Below, in pieces: positions 1-5,298 of a stretch of 5,489 bases of DNA. How positions within the stretch are numbered: position 1 is the stretch's first letter; each line of letters starts with the position of its first letter. The stretch covers positions 1-5,489 of the forward strand of contig JAADCW010000026.1 in the NCBI GenBank assembly GCA_013154225.1. The letters are read 5' to 3'. The notes beneath the pieces are model-generated. The model saw only the letters and a program-made list of their open reading frames with translations, was not told where the DNA came from and made no database searches. This stretch comes from Chloroflexota bacterium (GTDB taxonomy: Bacteria > Chloroflexota > Anaerolineae > Anaerolineales > DRMV01). The position numbers and the translations under genes are program-made.

Positions 1-923
1 AATTCGGTGCGCAACAATCCCACACCCTCTGCGCCCAAAGCCACCGCGCGCCGCGCTTCTTCCTCACCACCACCGCCCAGGTTCGCAGCCACTTCCACCC
101 GACGGCCATCGCGCGTCACCGCGGGCTGAGCACCCTGCGCCTGCGCCGCGGCCTGCCGCTGGGCTTCCTCCGCAGCCTTCTGACGATACGCGGCCAGCGT
201 GGCTTCATCCGGGTTGAGGATGACCACACCCGCATTGCCGTCCAAAATGAGCATGTCGCCGGTTTGGACGGTTTCCAAAAATGCCGCAGGCAGCCCCACC
301 ACCGCGGGAAGCCCCAAACCGCGCGCCAAAATCGCGACGTGAGAGGTTTTGCTCCCCTGCACAGTGCCAAACCCACGCACCAGGTCTTTGGGCAATAAAA
401 TCGTCTGGGAAGGGGTCAATTCGCGCGCCACGATGATGGAAGGCTCGTCAGGAAACGGAATTTCGTTGCTCTCGCCCGCCAAAAGCCGCGCGACCCGCTG
501 GCCCACATCGCGCAAATCCACAGCCCGGGCGCTAAACACCGGGTCGTTGAGGGATTCAAGCACCGCGGCCTGGCTTTCGATGGCCTGATGCCACGCTTCC
601 GAAGCCGTTTGGCCTTGGGCAATGCCCTTTTCCACCTCTTGGAGCAAGGTAGGATCCTGCAAAAACATCTCATGCACTTGAAAGATGGCCGCGTCTTCTT
701 CGCTCAAGCGCTCGCGGGCCTGGGCATACAGGCGCTGGATCTCCGCGCGCGCGGCGTCCAAAGCCTGCTGTAAGCGGGCACGTTCTTGATCTGGCGTAGT
801 TGTTCCCGCTGTGGGCGTTTCCGCGGCCTGCTCGGCCAGGGAAAACAAAAACGCGGGGGCAATTGCCACCCCCGCGGCCGCCGGGATGCCCTGAAATTGC
901 TGCATTTGCTGTGCGCGTGTCAC
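1..923 (-). CDS. ptsI: PTS enzyme I (phosphoenolpyruvate-protein phosphotransferase), N-terminal 307 residues, cut by window edge
   Basis: Enzyme I takes phosphate from PEP onto a histidine and passes it to HPr in the cytoplasm. Here the likely end user is DHA kinase, through HPr and DhaM. Visible parts: an N-terminal GIPAAAGVAIAPAF segment (residues 12-25); a helical HPr-binding domain with the hallmark DLRDVGQRVARLL (136-148); the phospho-histidine motif GSKTSHVAILAR (190-201) with His195 as the active site; and the start of the PEP-binding barrel at GAEGVGLLRTE, where the window ends. Full enzymes are about 570-590 residues, so roughly the second half is missing. The GTG start at 923 is chosen because AAGGAGG lies 6 bases upstream (930-936) and the GTGA overlaps the SorC stop by 4 bp. 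An in-frame ATG at 905 lacks a well-spaced ribosome site. The family is secure. Its dedication to DHA and not to sugars is inferred from the neighbours. Confidence 0.95.
   Translation of the reverse strand, partial: MTRAQQMQQFQGIPAAAGVAIAPAFLFSLAEQAAETPTAGTTTPDQERARLQQALDAARAEIQRLYAQARERLSEEDAAIFQVHEMFLQDPTLLQEVEKGIAQGQTASEAWHQAIESQAAVLESLNDPVFSARAVDLRDVGQRVARLLAGESNEIPFPDEPSIIVARELTPSQTILLPKDLVRGFGTVQGSKTSHVAILARGLGLPAVVGLPAAFLETVQTGDMLILDGNAGVVILNPDEATLAAYRQKAAEEAQRQAAAQAQGAQPAVTRDGRRVEVAANLGGGGEEEARRAVALGAEGVGLLRTE
842..876 (-). terminator. intrinsic-terminator-like hairpin inside the enzyme I gene
   Basis: On the minus strand CGCGGGGG (876-869) can pair perfectly with CCCCCGCG (859-852) around a 9-base loop. 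The stem is followed at once by TTTTTGTTTT (851-842). This is the form of a Rho-independent terminator. It lies about 47-82 bases inside the coding region and encodes residues 16-27 of enzyme I. Whether it stops transcription is unknown. Active translation could mask it, and part of the pattern may simply reflect the conserved GVAIAPA coding stretch. Confidence 0.4.
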
Positions 924-1915
924 GACGCGCCTCCTTCCTCGTGTTCAGGATGTTCGGCTGTGTCCATTTCTAACACCAACTCCGCGGCTTCGCTGTCGGT
1001 CACCAGGTAATCAATCACACCACTGCGCAAAGCGCCCAAAATGGCCGCGGCTTTCCGCCGCCCTCCTGCTACGCCCATCACCACGGGGATGCGGTAAAGG
1101 GCGTCCCACGAAATGCCAATGAGCCGCTTGTGCAGTTCCAAATCCAACAGTTGGCCGTGGATGTCGTAGAAATAACCACAAATATCGCCCACGCCGCCTT
1201 TGGCTTCGATATCGCGCAGGTCTTCTTCGGTCAACCGCCGCGCGTTGAACAGGCTGGAGTAACGCGCGGGCGAAACCGCACCAATGCCCACCAAGGCCAA
1301 ATCCGCGTTTTCGGCCAGTTCGATGACCTCACGCACGCTGGGTTCGCTCACGATGGCTTCCCGAGCCTGGGGGTCGCTGGCAAACAGCGGCGCGGGCAGG
1401 TAACGATATTTGCCCGAAAGGGTCTGCGCCAACCAACGGGTCAGGTCAGGGCCGTCGAGCAAAGGGTTTTGGGAACCCACCGCGCCCATCAACTGCACCA
1501 CGGTAACGCCTTTCTGCCGGGCAGAACGCAGGGCACTGACCACCTGATACACACCGGTGCTCCAGGCAATACCCAGGGTCATTTCCCCTTCCAGCAGCTC
1601 GGCCAGGCGGTTGGCAGCCAACACGCCCAATCCCTGTACAGCCTGCATGTAGCCCCGCCCGCCCCGGTCCATCACCAGGGCTTCCTTGATGGGGAAGCGG
1701 CGTTCCAACTGATATTGCAACTCCGCCACACGGCTCCAAAGGCCGTGAATGCGAATTTCCACAATGCCCAGGTCGCGCGCCTCAGTGAGCCAGCGCGAGA
1801 TTTGCGAGCGCGAAACGCCCAGTTGATCGGCGATTTCGGCTTGCGTGAGGTCTTGCTCGTAATACATCCGAGCCACTCGCGCCAGTTTGAGAAGATAGGG
1901 ATCAGTGGTCGTCAT
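920..1915 (-). CDS. SorC-family (sugar-phosphate responsive) transcriptional regulator
   Basis: A 331-residue DNA-binding regulator. The N-terminus has a helix-turn-helix at about residues 23-44 (LTQAEIADQLGVSRSQISRW), followed by the ARDLGIVEIRI linker typical of SorC proteins. The rest is the SorC sugar-binding domain, recognised by LVGIGAVSP (208-216), GDICGYFYDIHG (243-254) and GVAGGRRKAAAILGALRSG (281-299). Characterised members bind phosphorylated sugars (CggR with fructose-1,6-bisphosphate, Bacillus DeoR with deoxyribose-5-phosphate). Given the DHA-PTS genes on both sides, DHAP or a related triose phosphate is an inferred candidate effector. E. coli instead uses the enhancer-binding protein DhaR for its dha operon. 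The ATG at 1915 directly precedes the usual family start and has only a weak ribosome site. The gene follows a terminator and its own possible promoter, and its stop overlaps the enzyme I start by 4 bp. Confidence 0.92.
   Translation of the reverse strand: MTTTDPYLLKLARVARMYYEQDLTQAEIADQLGVSRSQISRWLTEARDLGIVEIRIHGLWSRVAELQYQLERRFPIKEALVMDRGGRGYMQAVQGLGVLAANRLAELLEGEMTLGIAWSTGVYQVVSALRSARQKGVTVVQLMGAVGSQNPLLDGPDLTRWLAQTLSGKYRYLPAPLFASDPQAREAIVSEPSVREVIELAENADLALVGIGAVSPARYSSLFNARRLTEEDLRDIEAKGGVGDICGYFYDIHGQLLDLELHKRLIGISWDALYRIPVVMGVAGGRRKAAAILGALRSGVIDYLVTDSEAAELVLEMDTAEHPEHEEGGAS
930..936 (-). promoter_or_regulatory. Shine-Dalgarno site setting the GTG start of enzyme I
   Basis: AAGGAGG on the minus strand lies inside the last codons of the SorC gene, 6 bases before the GTG at 923. 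It supports the GTG over the later ATG at 905 and makes translational coupling of the two genes likely. Confidence 0.75.
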
Positions 1916-1933
1916 ACGCTTTCTGCTCTAAAC

Positions 1934-1998
1934 AAGTCTTTCCAAGGATAAACCGTGGCCGGCCCCCTTGGTTTCATAGGGTGCTGCCACAAAGACTT
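1934..1998. promoter_or_regulatory. inverted repeat that could be a SorC operator pair
   Basis: AAGTCTTT at 1934-1941 and its exact reverse complement AAAGACTT at 1991-1998 face each other across 49 bases in front of the SorC gene. One arm sits at the expected transcription start of the candidate promoter. A third partial copy, AAAGAC, lies at 2035-2040. SorC regulators bind as tetramers and often autoregulate, so paired sites are plausible. The arms are only 8 bp and could be chance. Confidence 0.25.
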
Positions 1999-2027
1999 AA
2001 ATTTACCACACTTATCACCATACTGAA
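1992..2027 (-). promoter_or_regulatory. possible promoter for the SorC-enzyme I unit
   Basis: After the HPr terminator a new promoter is needed for the SorC gene. On the minus strand the best pair I see is TTCAGT (2027-2022), a 16-base spacer, then TAAATT (2005-2000). A TGG just before the second box resembles an extended -10 element. The match is weak, and the region is the only AT-rich stretch before the gene. Treat it as a candidate only. Confidence 0.3.
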
Positions 2028-2040
2028 GCGCGCGAAAGAC

Positions 2041-2076
2041 AAAAAAACCGCAAAAATCAGCCAACCCTCATTGCGG
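2041..2076 (-). terminator. Rho-independent terminator after HPr
   Basis: CCGCAA (2076-2071 on the minus strand) pairs with TTGCGG (2053-2048) around a 17-base loop, followed by seven Ts (2047-2041). The stem can extend by G-T and A-T pairs into the T run. It starts 2 bases past the HPr stop codon and separates the dhaM-HPr unit from the SorC-enzyme I unit. The stem core is short and the loop long, so some readthrough is possible. Confidence 0.65.
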
Positions 2077-2078
2077 CT

Positions 2079-2417
2079 TTAGGCTTTGGGTGCTTCGCTC
2101 TCTTCGTCTTCTGCTTTGTCTTCTTCGTCTTCACCAAAGTTGCTCTCGACCAAAGCCTGCAGTGCCGCAATGGCTTCTGCGGCATCCTCTCCCGAGGCCA
2201 CAACTTCGATTTCGTGGTCTTGGGCTACGCCAATGCCCATCACGCCCAAAATGCTTTTGGCATCCACAAAGGGCGTGTCGCGCGTGATGTTGCGCACCTT
2301 GACATCGGCCTGAAACTCGCCGGCCTTTTGCACAAACAAGGCCGCAGGGCGGGCGTGCAGGCCCACCGGGTTTGTTATTTTCAATACAATCGAAACTTCC
2401 GAAGGGTTGGTATCCAT
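2079..2417 (-). CDS. ptsH: HPr phosphocarrier protein with an acidic C-terminal tail
   Basis: HPr carries phosphate from enzyme I to an EIIA-type acceptor, here most likely DhaM next door. The phospho-histidine motif is GLHARPAAL (residues 19-27, His21). The regulatory-serine region DAKSILGVMGIGV (52-64) places Ser55 at the site equivalent to Ser46 of Bacillus HPr, with a 3-residue insertion before it. The core ends near residue 94 and is followed by about 18 mostly acidic residues (95-112, including GEDEEDKAEDEE) that ordinary 85-90 residue HPr proteins lack. The start is taken as the ATG at 2417, which overlaps the dhaM stop as TGATG. A GTG one codon earlier at 2420 is the alternative. A GAGGAAG ribosome site lies inside the end of dhaM. 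A terminator follows directly. It could be a DHA-dedicated HPr or the general HPr of the cell; the context favours the former. Confidence 0.93.
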   Translation of the reverse strand: MDTNPSEVSIVLKITNPVGLHARPAALFVQKAGEFQADVKVRNITRDTPFVDAKSILGVMGIGVAQDHEIEVVASGEDAAEAIAALQALVESNFGEDEEDKAEDEESEAPKA

Positions 2418-2812
2418 CACAAAATCTTCCTCATAGTGCTGGCGGCTTCGGCTGCCTTGTTGACGTCTTCCAAACTGCGCCCCAAGGAAGCCTCCACCGC
2501 GGCGACGATTGCGCCTTCAACCAACGGGGCATCGCTCATCTTGACTTTTGCCTGCTGTTCTTCAGCGAGCATTTCAACAGCCATCTGGGCGCTCATCACT
2601 GCACTGCCCAGATCAATCAACACCAACACACCATCCGGGCTATAAACCTTCTGAAGTGCCTCAAAAATGCGCTCGGCATTGGTGCCCAGGGTTTGGTCAT
2701 CCACGCCACCTGCGGCGGCAATGGCAACCCGCCCCTGGCTCATTTGCTCGGCCATTTCTTTTACGCCTTCGGCCACTTTGGCGCTGTGCGAAACGATGAC
2801 AATTCCTATCAT
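2417..2812 (-). CDS. dhaM: DhaM, EIIA-like phosphotransferase subunit of PEP-dependent dihydroxyacetone kinase
   Basis: DhaM receives phosphate from HPr on His9 and rephosphorylates ADP bound to DhaL, which with DhaK converts DHA to DHAP. The 131 residues open with MIGIVIVSHSAKVAEGV, where His9 follows the hydrophobic strand as in the mannose-type EIIA fold. DGVLVLIDLGSAVMSAQMAVEML (about 58-80) and DAPLVEGAIVAAVEASLG (about 93-110) match conserved DhaM segments. Only the EIIA domain is present. In E. coli DhaM this domain is fused to HPr- and EI-like domains, whereas here those functions are separate genes. The ATG at 2812 has GGGAG 8 bases upstream. The stop overlaps the HPr start. A strong hairpin lies between this gene and the methyltransferase upstream. 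DhaK and DhaL are not in the window. Confidence 0.93.
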   Translation of the reverse strand: MIGIVIVSHSAKVAEGVKEMAEQMSQGRVAIAAAGGVDDQTLGTNAERIFEALQKVYSPDGVLVLIDLGSAVMSAQMAVEMLAEEQQAKVKMSDAPLVEGAIVAAVEASLGRSLEDVNKAAEAASTMRKIL

Positions 2813-2842
2813 GCCGTAACTCCCGGTTGATAAAGGGTTCTG

Positions 2843-2870
2843 CCTTGAATGCGCCCGCGGGCGCTTAAGG
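2843..2870. repeat. strong hairpin between the methyltransferase gene and dhaM
   Basis: A perfect 14-bp palindrome, GCGCCCGCGGGCGC (2851-2864), is extended on both sides by CCTT/AAGG-type pairing with two single-base bulges, giving a stem over 2843-2870 that covers the methyltransferase stop codon. No T run follows on the minus strand, so it is not a standard terminator. A role in mRNA processing or stability, or protein binding, is possible. Its 12-base core recurs at 3793-3804 in the other sizeable intergenic gap. Confidence 0.55.
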
Positions 2871-3515
2871 CGTGTCTTCTGGATTGGTTGGATGGCACTG
2901 AGGGCAGGTTTTCACCTCGTGCACCGCGTCTTCCACTTCTGCATCTGGCACTGCAGGGGCTTTGAAGCCCACCGCGCCGCAGGTGCAGGCGTACCATCCA
3001 GGCGGTGCATGTTCAAACAAGGGCCGCGAGGCTTGCAGGTCGATTTCTTCCACAGCCATTTTCCAACGGGCGTTGGTAAACAGCCGCTGCGCACCCACGG
3101 CCTGCAATCTGCGAAAATAATCTGCAAAGTGGGTGCAGTGGCGCATGAGCAACACGCCTGTGGTCACGTCCTCGGGGAACGGAAAATCCAGCGCGTTGGC
3201 ACAAATCACGTGCAGATTGCGGGGCAAATCTTCACCCACCCGCTGTAAGCACGCGCTCACCAACGCGGGCTGGACTTCCAGGGCATAAACCCGCTTCACC
3301 CGCGAGGCCGCGGCCAGCGCAAATCGGCAGTCGCCTGCGCCAATATCCAACACCACGTCGTCCGCGTGCAATCTTTCGAGCACAAAGCGGTAGGTGTCTT
3401 CATCGTAAGGTGCAAACCAGGCTTCCCACCCCGTCAGGCCGTGACGGGCGGCAAACGCTTCCCAATCGGGGTGAAACTGTGGGGCCTGGGCTTCCCAGTT
3501 TAGCGATGCAGCCAT
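2865..3515 (-). CDS. SAM-dependent methyltransferase-like protein with C-terminal zinc-ribbon-like cysteines
   Basis: A 216-residue protein with a class I methyltransferase core. Motif I is VVLDIGAGDCRFALA (residues 54-68). The acidic residue ending strand 2 is Glu80 in VYALEVQP, and NLHVICANALDFPFP (100-114) follows. This stretch resembles the KsgA/Erm rRNA adenine methyltransferase fold, but their NLPY catalytic motif is not seen (LLMRHCTHF stands in the comparable region), so the substrate is unknown. The C-terminus has Cys177-x-Cys179 and Cys204-x2-Cys207, which could bind zinc. The ATG at 3515 is preferred because it overlaps the preceding gene by only 16 bp. A GTG at 3551 would extend the protein by 12 residues that overlap a membrane-protein coding end. 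No strong ribosome site precedes either, so translational coupling is likely. Its link to the respiratory or DHA genes is by position only. Confidence 0.8.
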   Translation of the reverse strand: MAASLNWEAQAPQFHPDWEAFAARHGLTGWEAWFAPYDEDTYRFVLERLHADDVVLDIGAGDCRFALAAASRVKRVYALEVQPALVSACLQRVGEDLPRNLHVICANALDFPFPEDVTTGVLLMRHCTHFADYFRRLQAVGAQRLFTNARWKMAVEEIDLQASRPLFEHAPPGWYACTCGAVGFKAPAVPDAEVEDAVHEVKTCPQCHPTNPEDTP

Positions 3516-3766
3516 CGGCTCAGGGTGTAGGTAAAAGCAAACACCAGCCACACACTGGCCACGATAAAGAGGGCTATCTTGAGGTTTTCAGACCAGGTAG
3601 CCCCTTCGGGCGCCGAAAACCAAACCAAAACCACCACGGCCAGGCTGACCAAAGCCATCAAAATCATGCCTGTGCGGCGGCTCATCCAGGGGCCGCCCCC
3701 GGTTTTCTTCGCTGCAGCCGTGTTTTCAGGGGCAACTTCCGGGGTTTCTTGCTTCTGTTTTGCCAA
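3500..3766 (-). CDS. small two-helix membrane protein of unknown function
   Basis: I do not recognise this 88-residue protein. It has a polar, Ala/Lys/Glu-rich N-terminus (1-31), a first membrane helix at about 33-51 (GMILMALVSLAVVVLVWF), a short loop SAPEGATWSEN, and a second helix at about 62-84 rich in Phe, Val and Trp, ending RWLHR. Both ends probably face the cytoplasm by the positive-inside rule (Lys/Arg near 20-31 and 84-88). The start is TTG, supported by a perfect AAGGAGGT just upstream (3771-3778). It follows the SdhD-like anchor gene by 70 bp and overlaps the methyltransferase gene. An accessory, assembly or extra anchor subunit of the upstream complex is possible but unproven. The strong ribosome site and membrane-protein composition argue that it is real. 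Confidence 0.75.
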   Translation of the reverse strand: MAKQKQETPEVAPENTAAAKKTGGGPWMSRRTGMILMALVSLAVVVLVWFSAPEGATWSENLKIALFIVASVWLVFAFTYTLSRWLHR

Positions 3767-3770
3767 AACA

Positions 3771-3778
3771 ACCTCCTT
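3771..3778 (-). promoter_or_regulatory. consensus Shine-Dalgarno site setting a TTG start
   Basis: AAGGAGGT on the minus strand is separated by 4 bases (TGTT) from the TTG at 3766. It is the strongest ribosome site in the window and fixes the unusual TTG start of the two-helix membrane protein. Confidence 0.75.
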
Positions 3779-3836
3779 GGTTCAAGTCATCGGCGCCCGC
3801 GGGCCAAATGGATGCAACACCTTAGGGATGCAGGGG

Positions 3837-4172
3837 TCAGGTCAAAATCACCCAAAACAGCCAAATGCCATAAAGGAACAAAACTACACCGACCACCACC
3901 AACACACGGGTCAGTTTGCGCTCTTGTTGGCCAGAAATGCCCCGGTCTAACATCAGGGCGCGCACGCCCAACAAGGCGTGGTAAATCACCGTGGCCAGGA
4001 AGAGCACTTCCAGCGTAAGAATCCAAGGGTTGGAAAGGTAGGTCACGACGTCATCGTAAGTGAGCAAGCCGCCGGCCATGAAGTGATTGGCAAACAAATG
4101 CAACCCCAACAAAAAGACCAGCACCAACCCACTCAGCGCCTGCCACCACCAGGTTTTCTTTCCGCCTGTCAT
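3837..4172 (-). CDS. sdhD: SdhD-like cytochrome b membrane anchor subunit
   Basis: A 111-residue integral membrane protein with three predicted helices at about 11-31, 50-72 and 88-110. The first helix carries WQALSGLVLVFLLGLHLFANHF with His25 and His30. The second ends in YHALLGVRALMLDRG (64-78) with His65, the pattern of heme-ligand and quinone-site segments in succinate dehydrogenase and fumarate reductase anchors. With the SdhC-like partner it would hold the Fe-S subunit on the membrane, bind heme b and reduce quinone. It starts 13 bases after the SdhC-like stop with AGGAGGG upstream, so it is co-transcribed. The symbol describes the family; the flavoprotein of this operon looks like GlpA, so the complex may not be a succinate dehydrogenase. 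Confidence 0.85.
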   Translation of the reverse strand: MTGGKKTWWWQALSGLVLVFLLGLHLFANHFMAGGLLTYDDVVTYLSNPWILTLEVLFLATVIYHALLGVRALMLDRGISGQQERKLTRVLVVVGVVLFLYGIWLFWVILT

Positions 4173-4185
4173 TGGAGCCCTCCTG

Positions 4186-4587
4186 TCAGAGCATGTAAAC
4201 GGCTGCCACCAAGGTGGTCAGGGCCGAAAGCACGAACACCACCCAAAACATGGCCTTTTGGTGTTTGACGCCAATGTTGTAGGCCATGAGGATCAGCCGT
4301 AGGCCATTGAGGCCGTGATAGATCACAGCCGCGATGAGGGCGACTTCCAGGGCAACGAAAATGGGGTTTTCCAGGAAGTTCAGCGCGGCCTGGTAGGCTT
4401 CGGGGCCCCGGGCAAGATAACTGAGCACATAAAAGTGCAGCGCGAGGTAGAGCACCAACACGATGCCCGTGAAGCGATGCAGGAGAAAAGCCCATCCTCC
4501 CACCCCGCGTTTGGCCGGGCTAAACCACTCGCTGAGACGCGCCTCGGGTTGTCGAGGCTCTGGGCGTTTGTATTCTTCGATGTTCAT
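4186..4587 (-). CDS. sdhC: SdhC-like cytochrome b556 membrane anchor subunit
   Basis: A 133-residue integral membrane protein. A soluble proline- and charge-rich N-terminus (1-31) is followed by three helices at about 34-57, 76-100 and 113-132. LLHRFTGIVLVLYLALHFYVLS (35-56) is the family signature: HRxTG near the quinone site, and His51 one helix face away. YHGLNGLRLILM (90-101) carries His91 at the usual heme-ligand position. It pairs with the SdhD-like subunit to anchor the Fe-S subunit and pass electrons to quinone. The ATG at 4587 overlaps the SdhB-like stop as ATGA and has GGAGGG upstream, so the two are translationally coupled. The symbol is by family only; the actual electron donor may be glycerol-3-phosphate. 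Confidence 0.88.
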   Translation of the reverse strand: MNIEEYKRPEPRQPEARLSEWFSPAKRGVGGWAFLLHRFTGIVLVLYLALHFYVLSYLARGPEAYQAALNFLENPIFVALEVALIAAVIYHGLNGLRLILMAYNIGVKHQKAMFWVVFVLSALTTLVAAVYML

Positions 4588-5297
4588 CGCTTCCCTCCGC
4601 TATGCGCCTTGCCGGTGAGGAGTTCGCGACGCAGGAACATGATCATCCCACCGGGGTCCACGTCGTTGGGGCAAACCTCACTGCACTCCATCGCGGCGTG
4701 GCACCGCCAACAACCTTGCTCGGTATCCACCATCTGGAACACGCTGGCCACGTCTTGCCCTCGGGGCTCCTGCACCACCCGCGCGGCCGCGGCCAGCGCG
4801 GCAGGCCCCAGATATTCGGGGTCGGTGCCTACCACCGGGCAGGCCGAAAGGCACAGGCCGCATTCCAGGCAACTTTCAAAGCGCACGTACGTGCCTACTT
4901 CCTCTGAAGGTTGCCCTTCGGGGATGTATTCGCTTTCACGGATGTAAGGCATGCCCACGGGTTCGTACTTCTCAAAGAAGGGCGTCATGTCCACCACCAG
5001 GTCGCTCACCAAGGGGAAGTGATGCAGTGGTTCCACGACCACGGTGTCAGTGCCCAATTCCAGCACGCGGGTCACACAGGCCAACACTTCTTTGCCATTG
5101 ACCACCATGCCGCACGTGCCGCAGGAGCCGTGATGGCACGAATGGCGGTAGGTCAGGGTCGGATCGTCCAGGCGCAGACGCTCCAGGATGTCGAGCACGG
5201 TCTCATGGGCTTCGACGTCCACCCGGAAGGTGTCGTAGCGGGGCGGGTCAATGGCCCCGGGCTTGTAGCGGTAGATTTTGAAGGTCACCTCAGCCAT
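4584..5297 (-). CDS. sdhB: SdhB/FrdB-type iron-sulfur subunit
   Basis: A 237-residue electron-transfer subunit. The N-terminal ferredoxin domain binds a [2Fe-2S] cluster through Cys54, Cys59, Cys62 and Cys74 (SCHHGSCGTCGMVVNG and LAC). The C-terminal domain has CLECGLCLSACP (Cys143, 146, 149, 153) and CWRCHAAMECSEVCP (Cys196, 199, 205, 209), the ligand sets for the [4Fe-4S] and [3Fe-4S] clusters. DLVVDMTPFFEKYEPV (99-114) is a typical SdhB segment. Length and order match SdhB/FrdB and differ from GlpC, which has two ferredoxin clusters and CCG domains. The start at 5297 gives the family's normal N-terminus (MAEVTFKIYRY) and has GGAGG close upstream; longer in-frame extension reads through the flavoprotein gene in the wrong frame. 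It follows the flavoprotein stop by 1 base, so it should accept electrons from that flavoprotein. Confidence 0.95.
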   Translation of the reverse strand: MAEVTFKIYRYKPGAIDPPRYDTFRVDVEAHETVLDILERLRLDDPTLTYRHSCHHGSCGTCGMVVNGKEVLACVTRVLELGTDTVVVEPLHHFPLVSDLVVDMTPFFEKYEPVGMPYIRESEYIPEGQPSEEVGTYVRFESCLECGLCLSACPVVGTDPEYLGPAALAAAARVVQEPRGQDVASVFQMVDTEQGCWRCHAAMECSEVCPNDVDPGGMIMFLRRELLTGKAHSGGKR

Positions 5298-5298
5298 G

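Noticed and set aside
1130..1951. Long plus-strand open frame (273 codons) opposite the SorC gene
   Set aside because: It is rich in His, Gln and Ala with no recognisable domain and mirrors the codon pattern of the well-supported SorC gene on the other strand.
1957..1964. GGCCGGCC palindrome in the SorC upstream region as an operator
   Set aside because: An 8-bp GC palindrome with only poor flanking symmetry (AACC...GGTT with mismatches); likely composition.
3516..3551. GTG start at 3551 for the methyltransferase
   Set aside because: It would add 12 residues over the membrane-protein coding end without a visible ribosome site; the ATG at 3515 is simpler. It cannot be fully excluded.
3767..3836. 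Terminator between the SdhD-like gene and the two-helix protein
   Set aside because: The GCCCGCGGGC palindrome there has no T run on the minus strand, and the next gene has a consensus ribosome site close by, so readthrough is expected.
4315..4947. Plus-strand open frame of 210 codons
   Set aside because: It lies fully opposite the SdhC-like and SdhB-like genes, which have strong motifs; its own translation shows no domain.
3837..5297. Plain succinate dehydrogenase operon
   Set aside because: The Fe-S and anchor subunits alone would fit, but the adjoining flavoprotein end matches GlpA/GlpD and not SdhA/FrdA, so I kept the sdh symbols only as family labels.
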